Part shown: one piece after another, positions 17,569-27,069 of the stretch
Layout of the letters: every line of letters begins with the position of its first letter
Position numbering within the stretch: position 1 is the first letter of the stretch
Program-made: the position numbers and the translations under genes
Origin: an uncultured Clostridium sp.
GTDB lineage: Bacteria > Bacillota_I > Bacilli_A > RF39 > UBA660
Direction: 5' to 3'
Length of the DNA: 64,000 nucleotides
Assembly: GCA_946414595.1 (NCBI GenBank)
Contig: CAMKPE010000004.1
Location: 29,808-93,807 of the forward strand
Notes under the pieces: generated by a model
The model's database searches: none
What the model was told of the DNA's origin: nothing
The model's input: the letters and a program-made list of their open reading frames with translations, nothing else

Positions 17569-18732
17569 ATGAAAAAATATATGGTTGTCTTTTTTATTGT
17601 AATTCTTTTTGGAACTCTTATTCTTCTACCTAAAAAAGGAAATGAAGAAAAAGAGTTTAGAGGAGTTTATTTCTCTTATATTGAATTTAGTAAATATATT
17701 CAAGGCAAGAATGAAGAAGAAAGTAAAAAGAATATTACTCTTGTTTTAGATAATTTAAAATCTAATGGTTTTAATAATATTATTGTTCATGTAAGACCTT
17801 TTTCTGATTCTATTTATAAGTCTAGATATTATCCAATAAGTGATTGTGTTTTAGATGATAATTATGAATATCCTGATTACGATGTTCTAGATTACTTTAT
17901 AGAGGAAGCTCATAAAAGAAATATAAAATTTCATGCTTGGATAAATCCTTATCGAATAAGCAACTTAACTGATGTTTCAAAGTTATCAATCGACAGTTTA
18001 TACTACTATTTTGTAAATAAGGGAGATGCTAAAATAACTCCTAAGGGAATATATTTAAATCCAGCAAGTAAAGAAGTATTGGAATACATTCTACTTGGAA
18101 TAAAGGAATTAATAAATAACTATGATGTTGATGGAATACACTTTGATGATTATTTCTATCCTGATAAAGATATTGATTTAACAAGTTATGAGAAATATAA
18201 ACTTGATGGAGGAAGTTTAGATATAAAAGAATTTAGATACAATAATATAATTAATTTATTAAAGGAAACTTATAAAACAATTAAAGATTATGATAAAGAT
18301 ATTTTATTTGGAATAGCACCAGAAGGGAATATTGATAACTGCTTGGAAGATAGTTATCTAGATTTAAATAAAATATTAAGTGATAGTTATTTAGATTATA
18401 TAATGCCTCAAATATATTTTGGTTTTTCTAATGAAACAAGACCATTTATAGATACTTTAAATGATTGGGATTTATTAATTAAGAATGATAGTATTAAATT
18501 AATTCCAGCACTTGCATTCTATAAAGTTGGATCATTTGATAAGTATGCTTTATCTGGTAATAATGAATGGATTAATAACTATGATATTATTTCTAAAGAA
18601 GTAGAAAGTGCAAGAAGTGCTCTTCATTATAAGGGATTTTCACTATTTAGTTATAACTATATGTTTAATAAAGATTATAGAAATGATCATACTGAAATAG
18701 AGTTTAATAATTTAGTTAAAGTTTTAGATTAA
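17569..18732 (+). CDS. Glycosyl hydrolase-like family 10 protein (GHL10/DUF187, DigH-like)
   Basis: The 387-residue protein has an N-terminal hydrophobic signal/anchor (about residues 5-21) and the GHL10 core: FRGVYFSYIEF, IIVHVRPFSDSIY, then FHAWINPYRIS, and VDGIHFDDYFYP with paired acidic residues at a barrel strand end. E. coli DigH (YddW) of this family cuts denuded peptidoglycan glycans; a wall-directed glycosidase acting outside the membrane is therefore the best guess. GGTGATGAT sits directly before the ATG; a TATAGT box lies at 17549-17554. Confidence 0.82.
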   Translation: MKKYMVVFFIVILFGTLILLPKKGNEEKEFRGVYFSYIEFSKYIQGKNEEESKKNITLVLDNLKSNGFNNIIVHVRPFSDSIYKSRYYPISDCVLDDNYEYPDYDVLDYFIEEAHKRNIKFHAWINPYRISNLTDVSKLSIDSLYYYFVNKGDAKITPKGIYLNPASKEVLEYILLGIKELINNYDVDGIHFDDYFYPDKDIDLTSYEKYKLDGGSLDIKEFRYNNIINLLKETYKTIKDYDKDILFGIAPEGNIDNCLEDSYLDLNKILSDSYLDYIMPQIYFGFSNETRPFIDTLNDWDLLIKNDSIKLIPALAFYKVGSFDKYALSGNNEWINNYDIISKEVESARSALHYKGFSLFSYNYMFNKDYRNDHTEIEFNNLVKVLD

Positions 18733-18754
18733 GAATGTTTATACATTCTTTTTC
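18731..18754 (+). terminator. Terminator of the GHL10 gene
   Basis: AAGAATGT/ACATTCTT, 8-bp stem, loop TTAT, then TTTC; it begins inside the stop codon. Its stem matches that of the terminator at 3342. Confidence 0.8.
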
Positions 18755-18758
18755 TTAT

Positions 18759-18782
18759 GATAAAATATTGTTGGTGATATAT
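18759..18782 (+). promoter_or_regulatory. addB extended -10 and 10-nt leader
   Basis: TGATAAAAT (18758-18766), six bases, then GGTGATATAT and the ATG at 18783. This decides the addB start: an in-frame ATG at 18735 lies inside the preceding terminator hairpin and upstream of this promoter. Confidence 0.6.
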
Positions 18783-21176
18783 ATGGATTTTATTAAAGAT
18801 ATAAAAGAGAAAACAATCTTAGTTGTACCATCAAGTATAAAGAATAAAGTACTAGAGTATATAAACAATTTAGATACTTTAGTACAGTTTAAAATGTATT
18901 CTTTAGAGGAGATTAAGAAATATGTTTATTTTGATTACGATATTGAATCAATTCTATATTTAATGGAAGAATATGATTATGTATATGAAGTAGCAAAAGA
19001 ATATATTGAAAATCTATATTATATTGAAGATAAAGATTATAAAGAAGAGAAGTTACAATTCTTGGTTCAATTAAAGAAGAAATTAGATAACAAAGGATTA
19101 TTAAAATATAATGATTTATTTGTTAAAAGTTATAAGAATACTCCTTTTATAGTATTCGGTTATCCATATTTATCTAACTTTGATAAGAAAGTATTAAGTA
19201 GATTTAATTATAAATTTGTTGAACAAGAAAGTATTAAAGATAGCATTGATGTTTATAAGTTTGATACTTTAGAAGATGAAGTTTTATTTGTTATTAATAA
19301 GATTATTGAATTATTAAATAATAAAGTAGATATAAATAATATTTATTTAGTTAATTTAGATAATGATTACAATAAAGAGATTACTAAGTTATTTAAGTTA
19401 TTTAATATACCTGTAGATATAGATATATCATCAAATATAATGACTACTGTCTTTGGTAAAAAGACATTTGAAAAATTGAAAGAGACAAAGTCATTATCTC
19501 TTACTTTAGAGTATATGAATACATTTGATTTATCTAATAGTTATAATCAATCTTTATTTAGTACAATCCTAAATATACTTAATAAATATAATGATTTAGA
19601 TTATGAAATAGATACAGTTATATCTGCAATTGAGTATGAATTTTTAAATAAATCAATTAACAATAATAATTATAGTAATATGGTAAGAGTAGGGACTTTA
19701 TCATCATATTATGATGAAAATGATTATGTTTTCTTATTAGGGTTCAATCAGGGAAGTGTTCCTAGAGTATTTAAAGATGAAGATTATTTAAGCGATAAGA
19801 TAAAAGTATCTTTAGGACTTAATGATGTTAATGAATTAAATAAATATGAAAATGAATCAACATTAAGAAATATTAAATCAATAAAGAATTTGATTATTAG
19901 TTATAAAAATCAATATTTAGATAATGAATATTATCCATCTAATTATTTAAATGAAGAAATGTTTAATGTTATTGAAGAGGCTTCTTTCAATACTTTGTAT
20001 TCAGAAGATTATTCAAAATTAACTTTAGGAATGATGCTTGATAACTTAATTAAGTATGATGTTTATGATGAAAAATTAGAAACTTATTATAATTCGTTAG
20101 ATATTGATTTTATGAAATATGACAATAAGTTTAAAGGATTAGATGTTAAAGCATTACATAAATATATTGATAATCCTTTAAAACTTTCTTATACAACAAT
20201 AGAAACATTTTATAAATGTCAGTTTCAATATTATTTAAGTAATATATTAAAAATAGATAAATATGAAAGTAGTTTTGATGCTGTATTAGGATCTTTATTT
20301 CACTTTGTTTTATCACATGTTTATAAAGACAATTTTAATCTTGATAAAGATTATGAATACTATATGAAAGATAAAGAGTTTACTTCTAAAGAGAAATTCT
20401 ATTTAGATAAATTAAAAGATGAATTAAGAATTGTATGTAATAGATTAAGAGAGTTTTATGATGATACTGAACTTAAAGAAATATTTACTGAGAAAAAATT
20501 AGAGATTGAAAAACCAGGAGATATAGATGTCATTTATAAAGGTACTGTAGATAAGATAATGTATAAAGAGTATCCAGATAAAACATTGTTTGCAATAATT
20601 GACTATAAAACAGGTAAGGCTGAAGTTGATTTAAGAAAAGCAAATGATGGTTTGGGAATGCAATTAATTGTATATCTATATTTGATTTCTAGAACTAACT
20701 TATTTGAAAATCCTGCTTGTGTTGGATTCTATTTACAAAAACTTTTAGCAGAGGATATTGCAACTCAAGAAGATGAAGATTATTTAGAAAAGAAATATGA
20801 TAGCTTAAAGCTAGTTGGTTATTCAAATTCTGATATAGATAAGATTTCTAAGTTTGATAAGACTTTTGATGATAGCAAATATATCTATGGATTAAAGACT
20901 ACAAAGACTGGATTGACAACTACTAAAACACTTGATGATGAAACAATGGATAAACTTGTTAATCTTGTTGAAAGAAAGTTTGATGAAGCAAAAGATAAAG
21001 TATTAAATGGAGACTTTGAGATAAATCCTAAATATGTATCTGGTGAAGCTGATATACTTGGATGTAGATACTGTAATTATCGTGATATCTGTTTTAGAAA
21101 AAATGAGGATATTAAAGATTTAGAGAAATATAAAGACTTAAGTTTTCTAGAAGAAGGTGATAATAATGGCAGATAA
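18783..21176 (+). CDS. addB: AddB-like subunit of the AddAB helicase-nuclease (short form)
   Basis: The protein has 797 residues from ATG 18783. The C-terminal third is a RecB-type nuclease domain: IIDYKTGK supplies the D-x-K residues and GLGMQLIVYLYL the Q-x3-Y motif. Four cysteines expected to hold an iron-sulfur cluster are present, one in FYKCQFQYY and three in CRYCNYRDIC (CxxCx5C), as in Bacillus AddB. The N-terminus lacks the Walker A motif of Bacillus AddB and the protein is over 350 residues shorter. AddAB resects double-strand breaks for recombination. addA follows with an 11-base overlap. Confidence 0.88.
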   Translation: MDFIKDIKEKTILVVPSSIKNKVLEYINNLDTLVQFKMYSLEEIKKYVYFDYDIESILYLMEEYDYVYEVAKEYIENLYYIEDKDYKEEKLQFLVQLKKKLDNKGLLKYNDLFVKSYKNTPFIVFGYPYLSNFDKKVLSRFNYKFVEQESIKDSIDVYKFDTLEDEVLFVINKIIELLNNKVDINNIYLVNLDNDYNKEITKLFKLFNIPVDIDISSNIMTTVFGKKTFEKLKETKSLSLTLEYMNTFDLSNSYNQSLFSTILNILNKYNDLDYEIDTVISAIEYEFLNKSINNNNYSNMVRVGTLSSYYDENDYVFLLGFNQGSVPRVFKDEDYLSDKIKVSLGLNDVNELNKYENESTLRNIKSIKNLIISYKNQYLDNEYYPSNYLNEEMFNVIEEASFNTLYSEDYSKLTLGMMLDNLIKYDVYDEKLETYYNSLDIDFMKYDNKFKGLDVKALHKYIDNPLKLSYTTIETFYKCQFQYYLSNILKIDKYESSFDAVLGSLFHFVLSHVYKDNFNLDKDYEYYMKDKEFTSKEKFYLDKLKDELRIVCNRLREFYDDTELKEIFTEKKLEIEKPGDIDVIYKGTVDKIMYKEYPDKTLFAIIDYKTGKAEVDLRKANDGLGMQLIVYLYLISRTNLFENPACVGFYLQKLLAEDIATQEDEDYLEKKYDSLKLVGYSNSDIDKISKFDKTFDDSKYIYGLKTTKTGLTTTKTLDDETMDKLVNLVERKFDEAKDKVLNGDFEINPKYVSGEADILGCRYCNYRDICFRKNEDIKDLEKYKDLSFLEEGDNNGR

Positions 21177-24100
21177 TTTTACAGAAGAACAAAGACAAGC
21201 AGTAAATGAAGATAACAAAAACATTATTGTCTCAGCAGGAGCAGGTAGTGGTAAAACAAAAGTACTTACAGCAAGAGTAATTAGAAAACTTAAAGATGGA
21301 GTAAATATTAACAATTTATTGATACTTACATTTACTAATAAAGCAGCAGCAGAGATGAAAGACAGAATTAGAAAAGCTATTACTGAAGAGAAAGAGTTAA
21401 TAAAAGAACTTGATTATCTTGATAGCAGTTATATAACTACATTTGATTCTTTTTCACTTTCTATGGTTAGAAAATATTCATATCTATTAAATGTAAGTAA
21501 TAACTTATCTATTGCAGATCCATCAACAATATATCTTGAAAAGAATAGAATAATAGATGATATCTTCGATAGATTATATCAAGAAAGAAATCCTAAGTTT
21601 ACTAAATTAATTGGGGATTTAACTATTAAAGATGATAGAACTATTAAAGAACAAATATTAGTTATAAATGATAAATTAGATTTAAAATATGATAAGATTG
21701 ATTACTTAAATAACTATGTAGATAATTATTATTCACAAAGTAATTTAGATTCATTATTTAATAGTTATGTAGAGTTTTTAATATCTAAAAGAGATAATAT
21801 AGATAAATTATTAACTAAATTAAGTTATCATGTAGATACTGATTTCTTTAATACTATGTTAGATCTTTTAAGAGGATTAATTAATAGTGAAGATTATGAT
21901 TCATTAAAGAAAAATGCAATCATAGATTTCCCTAATGCACCTAGAGGTACTAGTGAAGAAGGAAAAGAAATAAAGAAGTTAATTAATGATGATAGAAAAG
22001 CAATAGAAACATTAACATCTATTGGAACAAAAGAAGAACTTATTGATTTGCTTCGTTCTACTAAAGATTATGCTGAAGCTATAATCATGATAATCAAAGA
22101 ATTAGATGAAAGAATAAATGCTTTCAAAAATAAATTAAATGTTTATGAATTTGGTGATATATCTAAGATGGCTATTAAACTAGTAGATGAGAATGAAATA
22201 GTTAGAAAAGAACTTACTGAATCGTTTAACGAAATAATGATTGATGAATATCAAGATACATCTGATTTACAAGAATTATTTATTTCTAAGATTGAGAATA
22301 ATAATGTATATATGGTTGGAGATATTAAACAATCTATTTATAGATTTAGAAATGCTAACCCATATATCTTTAAAAACAAATATGATAAATATAGTAAGAA
22401 TGATAATGGAATTAAGATTGATTTAACTAAGAACTTTAGATCAAGAGATGAAGTTATTAAAAATGTTAACTTGATATTTTCTAATATTATGACTGATTCA
22501 CTAGGTGGTGCTGACTATGTTACATCACATCAAATGATTGCAGATAACAAAGATTATAAAACAATTGCTAAAGTTGATTACAATAGTAACTTTGAGTTAT
22601 ATAACTATCCTTATGATAAAGATTGTCCATATAGAAAAGAAGAAATAGAAATATTCTTTATTGCACAAGATATTAAGAAAAAAGTAGAAGAAAAATATCA
22701 AATATATGATAAAGATAAAAAAATATTAAGGGATGTTAAGTATAGTGACTTTGCAATACTTCTTGCTACAAGTAAACACTTTGATTTATATAAAAAGATA
22801 TTCCAATACTTTGGAATACCTATGAATAAATCTAGTAGACTTAATTTAAATGAAGAAGTAGAAATATCTTTATTTGCAAATATTATTAAATTAATTATAT
22901 GTAGAAGAGATAATGTACTTGATGAAGAATTTAAATATGCTTTAGTATCTATTTTAAGAAGTTATTTGTTTAGTTATACTGATCAAGAAATATTTGATAT
23001 TATTACTAATAAAAATTATGATATAGAACTTATTCATAAAATTGATTCTATTGTAGAAAATATAGATTCTTTATCATTAAATGAAATCATTAATATAATT
23101 ATAGACAAGTTTAATATTTACTCTAAAACAATACTTGTTGGAGATATTAGAAATAAGATTAATATGATTACTTCTATAGTAGATATATTTAATAATTTAT
23201 CTAGTATTGGATATACCATTGATGACTCATATAACTATTTAAGTAAGTTAATTGAAGATGGTTATAAAATAGAAGTAAAAGATTCTGACGTTATACCTAA
23301 TAGTGTTAAAATACTTACTATTCATGCATCTAAAGGATTAGAGTATCCAATATGTTATTTTGCATCTTTACATAATAGATTTAATACTCAAGACTTAAAT
23401 GAAAAATTATTATTCTATGATAAATATGGAATAATAACTCCATATTATAAAGAAGGAGTAGGTAAGACTTTTGTTAAAGATATAGTAAGAAATGATTATT
23501 TATCTGAAGAAATAAGTGAAAGAATTAGATTATTCTATGTAGCACTTACAAGAACAAGAGAGAAGTTTATTGTAGTAACTTCTATACCTGAAAAGACTAC
23601 TTATAATTTAAAAGATTCACTTAGTTTCTTAGACTTTATTAATTACTCTAAAGATATATTAACCCCTTATATAAAAGAATTAGATATTGATAGTTTAAAT
23701 ATTACTAGAGATTATAATTTAATTAAGAAGACTAATTATGATAAGAATATTAAGAAGACAGATAATAGATTAGATATTAAGAGTATTAATATAGACAATG
23801 TTTTATTACATAAAGAAAAGATATCTAAAGAGACTCATGGATTACTTGATAAAGATACTAAAGAAAAGATGAAGTTTGGTACAATGATGCATGAGATATT
23901 AGAATTATTAGACTTTAATAATCCTGACATTGATAGTTTAAACTTAGATAAGTATTATAAAGACAAGATTAAAAATTTCTTATCTTTAGTAGATATAGAT
24001 AAAGTTATTAATACTTATAAAGAATATGAATTCTTATATCAAAAAGATGAATCAATATTACATGGTATTGTGGATTTAATATTAGAGTATCCTGATAAAA

Positions 24101-24255
24101 TATCAATAATTGATTATAAACTTAAGAATGTTGATGATGAAAATTACATTAAGCAACTTGAAAGTTATAAAGACTATATATCTTTAAAGACAAATAAAAA
24201 AATAGATATATATCTATTTTCAATTATCGATGGAACATTAAATAAATTATCTTAA
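21166..24255 (+). CDS. addA: ATP-dependent helicase-nuclease subunit AddA
   Basis: The 1,029-residue protein from ATG 21166 (GGTGA just upstream; a GTG is three codons earlier) has UvrD-type helicase motifs in order: SAGAGSGKT, DEYQDTSDLQ, VGDIKQSIYRFRNANP, LTKNFRSR, ILTIHASKGLEYP and FYVALTRTREK. The C-terminus carries a RecB-type nuclease: FGTMMHEILELL, LHGIVDLI, IIDYKLKN and QLESYKDYI. It is the motor and one nuclease of AddAB. It is about 200 residues shorter than Bacillus AddA. It converges tail-to-tail with the minus-strand gene, their stop codons overlapping at 24252-24255. Confidence 0.95.
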   Translation: MADNFTEEQRQAVNEDNKNIIVSAGAGSGKTKVLTARVIRKLKDGVNINNLLILTFTNKAAAEMKDRIRKAITEEKELIKELDYLDSSYITTFDSFSLSMVRKYSYLLNVSNNLSIADPSTIYLEKNRIIDDIFDRLYQERNPKFTKLIGDLTIKDDRTIKEQILVINDKLDLKYDKIDYLNNYVDNYYSQSNLDSLFNSYVEFLISKRDNIDKLLTKLSYHVDTDFFNTMLDLLRGLINSEDYDSLKKNAIIDFPNAPRGTSEEGKEIKKLINDDRKAIETLTSIGTKEELIDLLRSTKDYAEAIIMIIKELDERINAFKNKLNVYEFGDISKMAIKLVDENEIVRKELTESFNEIMIDEYQDTSDLQELFISKIENNNVYMVGDIKQSIYRFRNANPYIFKNKYDKYSKNDNGIKIDLTKNFRSRDEVIKNVNLIFSNIMTDSLGGADYVTSHQMIADNKDYKTIAKVDYNSNFELYNYPYDKDCPYRKEEIEIFFIAQDIKKKVEEKYQIYDKDKKILRDVKYSDFAILLATSKHFDLYKKIFQYFGIPMNKSSRLNLNEEVEISLFANIIKLIICRRDNVLDEEFKYALVSILRSYLFSYTDQEIFDIITNKNYDIELIHKIDSIVENIDSLSLNEIINIIIDKFNIYSKTILVGDIRNKINMITSIVDIFNNLSSIGYTIDDSYNYLSKLIEDGYKIEVKDSDVIPNSVKILTIHASKGLEYPICYFASLHNRFNTQDLNEKLLFYDKYGIITPYYKEGVGKTFVKDIVRNDYLSEEISERIRLFYVALTRTREKFIVVTSIPEKTTYNLKDSLSFLDFINYSKDILTPYIKELDIDSLNITRDYNLIKKTNYDKNIKKTDNRLDIKSINIDNVLLHKEKISKETHGLLDKDTKEKMKFGTMMHEILELLDFNNPDIDSLNLDKYYKDKIKNFLSLVDIDKVINTYKEYEFLYQKDESILHGIVDLILEYPDKISIIDYKLKNVDDENYIKQLESYKDYISLKTNKKIDIYLFSIIDGTLNKLS

Positions 24256-24518
24256 AGAAAATAAGTTGGGCTGTTAGACTTTGAAGGCCTAACTTTTTTT
24301 GTTTCTACTATTTTTTCTTCTTTATTATCACTTTTAATAGCATTTACTACTTTGAATGCTGTTTTAGCATTGTTAATTAACGGTTTTATTTGATAAATAA
24401 CAGGTATAGCTTGATTAATTACTGATAAAGTTTTTTGTGTTCCATCTAGTAAATTTTTCCAATTTATGTTCTTAAAATTATGTCCTCTATAGTAATATGG
24501 ATAGTAATTATTGTACAT
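24252..24518 (-). CDS. YqfQ/VrrA-like small protein
   Basis: This 88-residue product reads MYNNYYPYYYRG at its start, has a weakly amphipathic middle (LSVINQAIPVIYQIKPLINN) and ends in RPSKSNSPTYFL. The Tyr-rich start, the middle and the N-S-P-x-F-type end resemble the YqfQ (VrrA) family of Bacilli as I remember it; function there is unknown. It is a real gene: on the minus strand AGAGGT lies 6 bases before the ATG and a TATAAT box is upstream. Its 3' end overlaps addA's stop and contains addA's terminator hairpin. Confidence 0.72.
   Translation of the reverse strand: MYNNYYPYYYRGHNFKNINWKNLLDGTQKTLSVINQAIPVIYQIKPLINNAKTAFKVVNAIKSDNKEEKIVETKKVRPSKSNSPTYFL
24263..24301 (+). terminator. addA terminator, inside the 3' end of the YqfQ-like gene
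   Basis: AAGTTGGGC (24263-24271) pairs with GCCTAACTT (24287-24295), one G-T pair, then TTTTTT on the plus strand. The same bases encode the last residues of the minus-strand protein. Confidence 0.7.
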
Positions 24519-24625
24519 TTTTACCTCTTTTCATAATTATTATATGATTTATTAAAAAAAGAGTTTTATAAAAAATAAAATTATGTTATACTAATTTATA
24601 GAATAGGATAGGAGAGTGTGATAGC

Positions 24626-26239
24626 ATGAAGCTTTCGGTTAAGGTTAAAGGTCTTAATGTAGATATTCCTCTTAAATCTCCAAAGAAGATAAAGGAAGAT
24701 ATACAAGAAGTTGCTGGGGCTGTTAAAGACGCCAAACAAGAAGTTGCAGCAGCAAAAGCAAAAAAAGCTAATAAAGAACCAAAAACTTATGATGATAATA
24801 GTATCTTAGGTAAAGTTTTTAATGTTTTACCTAGAATGTTTACAAAAGCAGCTCATGGTTTTACATTCTTAACTGGATTAATTACGAATGACACTTCTGC
24901 TTTCCAAATACAAAAATCTACTGGTGAAGAATTAAAAGATGAACTTGAAAAAGTTCAAAATGAAAGTTCAGAGTATATTGAACAAGCTAGTAAAGAAGAT
25001 AAGATGAGAATTGAAAGGGATAAGAATAAAGTAATGAAGTCTTATCGTTATAAAGTTAAAGATTCTCGTGGAAAAATAATATCTAATACTTTTGAAGCTG
25101 CTACTGCTGGAGAAGTTAAGGTATTCTTACAAAATGAAGGTTACGAAGTAGTTGAAATAAAAGAAAGAACTGCTTGGTGGGATAAAGACTTAAATATGAA
25201 TATGAAGATTAAGAATGGTAACTTAGCCTTCATGTTAACGCAACTTGCAACATATATAAGAGCTGGAGTTCCACTTATTAACTCAGTTCGTATCTTAGCA
25301 AAGCAAACAACAAATGCCGCTGAAAAGAAAATACTTAATAAAGTAGTTTATGAATTAGTAGTTGGAGAAAAATTCTCAGTTGCTTTGGAAAAACAAGGTA
25401 AAGCTTTCCCATCATTATTAGTAAACATGGTTAAAACATCAGAAATGACTGGAGACCTTGCTAGTACACTAGATGAAATGGCAGCTTACTATACTGAAAT
25501 TGAAAAATCAAGAAAAGCAATGAAATCTGCGTTGATTTACCCAGCAGTTATCTTGCTTGCTACAATAGCAGCGTTAGGTTTCATTATTATCTATGTTGTA
25601 CCACAGTTCGTTGGTATGTTCTCATCAAATGGTGCAGAACTTCCTGGAATTACTAAGTTCATTATTGGTGCGAGTGATTTCCTCGGAGCCCATTGGTGGA
25701 AGTTAATTATAATATTCATATTGTTAATTTTGTTATATAAATGGTTATTTAAGAATGTTCCTTCATTTAAGAAGTCAATGCAGACTTTTTATATGCACAT
25801 GCCAGTATTTGGTAATATCATTATTTATAATGAGGTTGCAACATTAACAAGAACATTCGCATCACTATTAAACCATAATGTATTTATTACTGACAGTATG
25901 GAAATTCTTTCAAAACTATCTGATAATGAAGTATATAAAGAAATAATTAATAGAACATTAATTAACTTAAGTAAAGGTGGAAAAATAAGTGATTCATTCA
26001 AAGGTGAATGGGCTTTCCCAGTAGTTGCATATGAAATGCTTGTTACAGGAGAATCAACTGGACAACTTGCTCTAATGATGGAGAAAGTTGCAGACCACTT
26101 CCAAGAGTTACATAATAACTCAGTTACGGCATTAAAGAGTTTAATTGAACCAGCAGTTATCGTATTACTAGCTGGTGGAGTTGGATTCATCATCATGGCA
26201 ATTATCATTCCAATGTTTGATTTATATGGACAAATTTAG
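24626..26239 (+). CDS. pilC: Type IV pilus/type II secretion platform protein PilC (GspF family) with extended N-terminus
   Basis: The 537-residue protein has two GspF domains. The first begins near residue 180 (LAFMLTQLATYIRAGVPLINS), the second near 390 (EVATLTRTFASLLNHNV), each followed by membrane helices, ending VGFIIMAIIIPMFDLYGQI. The short N-terminal PilC element (SYRYKVKDSRGKII) normally starts the protein, but here about 135 residues precede it, Lys/Ala/Glu-rich and helical. PilC is the inner-membrane platform on which pilins assemble. A prepilin peptidase gene follows after 14 bases; no pilus ATPase is in the window. Promoter TGTTATACT at 24584-24592. Confidence 0.9.
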   Translation: MKLSVKVKGLNVDIPLKSPKKIKEDIQEVAGAVKDAKQEVAAAKAKKANKEPKTYDDNSILGKVFNVLPRMFTKAAHGFTFLTGLITNDTSAFQIQKSTGEELKDELEKVQNESSEYIEQASKEDKMRIERDKNKVMKSYRYKVKDSRGKIISNTFEAATAGEVKVFLQNEGYEVVEIKERTAWWDKDLNMNMKIKNGNLAFMLTQLATYIRAGVPLINSVRILAKQTTNAAEKKILNKVVYELVVGEKFSVALEKQGKAFPSLLVNMVKTSEMTGDLASTLDEMAAYYTEIEKSRKAMKSALIYPAVILLATIAALGFIIIYVVPQFVGMFSSNGAELPGITKFIIGASDFLGAHWWKLIIIFILLILLYKWLFKNVPSFKKSMQTFYMHMPVFGNIIIYNEVATLTRTFASLLNHNVFITDSMEILSKLSDNEVYKEIINRTLINLSKGGKISDSFKGEWAFPVVAYEMLVTGESTGQLALMMEKVADHFQELHNNSVTALKSLIEPAVIVLLAGGVGFIIMAIIIPMFDLYGQI

Positions 26240-26253
26240 TAAGGGTGTTTTTT

Positions 26254-27015
26254 ATGCAGGTTGTTTATTCAATTATAGTATTTATTTATGGACTATTATT
26301 AGGATCGTTTTATAACGTAGTAGGTTATAGACTTCCTAATAATATGTCTATTGTAAAACCTGGTTCCTTTTGCCCTAAGTGTAAACATTCACTTCAGTGG
26401 TATGAATTGTTTCCAGTGTTTTCTTTTTTAATACAAAAAGGTAAGTGTAGAAAGTGTGGATGTAAGATTTCACTTTTCTATCCATTTATAGAACTTACTA
26501 CAGGAATATTATTTCTAGTGTCATATCTATTATTTGGATTTTCTATGGAGTTTGTAATAGCACTTCTAATAGTATCTTTCTTAGTAATAGTAATTGTAAG
26601 TGATTTTAGTTATTTAATTATTCCCGATGAGGTTACAGCATTTTTCTTTATAATAAGTGTTTTATTACATTTATATTTAGGATTTAATGGATTATTACAA
26701 TCACTTATTGGTGGCATATTCTTATTTAGCGTAATGTATTTATTAATGCTTATAGGAAATAAAGTATTAAAGGAAGAATCTCTTGGTGGAGGAGATGTTA
26801 AGTTGATGCTTTTTGTAGGATCAATTTTAAATCCACTTAATGGATTATTTCAAATATTCTTAGCTAGTTGTATTGCTTCACCATTTGCACTTTTTAGTTA
26901 TTTTTCTAAAAAGAATAGAGCAATACCATTTGGGCCATTTTTATTAATTGCACTTTTGATAATATATTTAACTAGCTTTGATGTAGTAGAGTTCTTCAAT
27001 CAATTAGTAAAATAA
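26254..27015 (+). CDS. pilD: Prepilin peptidase (type 4 leader peptidase)
   Basis: The protein has 253 residues from ATG 26254; AAGGGTG sits 7 bases upstream and a GTG three codons earlier is less likely. The cytoplasmic N-terminal domain has LLGSFYNVVGYRLP and two CxxC pairs (CPKC at the start, CRKC 31 residues later), then several membrane helices. Catalytic aspartates fit VSDFSYLIIPDE and LGGGDVKLM. PilD cleaves and N-methylates prepilins and is the likely processing enzyme for the two prepilins at 34566 and 36583. It ends at a terminator. Confidence 0.93.
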   Translation: MQVVYSIIVFIYGLLLGSFYNVVGYRLPNNMSIVKPGSFCPKCKHSLQWYELFPVFSFLIQKGKCRKCGCKISLFYPFIELTTGILFLVSYLLFGFSMEFVIALLIVSFLVIVIVSDFSYLIIPDEVTAFFFIISVLLHLYLGFNGLLQSLIGGIFLFSVMYLLMLIGNKVLKEESLGGGDVKLMLFVGSILNPLNGLFQIFLASCIASPFALFSYFSKKNRAIPFGPFLLIALLIIYLTSFDVVEFFNQLVK

Positions 27016-27016
27016 A

Positions 27017-27043
27017 AAAGATAGATTTTATTCTATCTTTTAT
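27017..27043 (+). terminator. pilC-pilD terminator
   Basis: AGATAGA/TCTATCT stem with a short T-rich loop, then TTTATT; dnaI's promoter follows within 6 bases. Confidence 0.75.
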
Positions 27044-27046
27044 TAT

Positions 27047-27069
27047 GTTATAATTTAATTGGTGGTTTT
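27047..27069 (+). promoter_or_regulatory. dnaI extended -10 and 9-nt leader
   Basis: TGTTATAAT (27046-27054), six bases, then GGTGGTTTT and ATG. The -35 position falls inside the preceding terminator hairpin, so the TG element probably replaces it. Confidence 0.6.
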
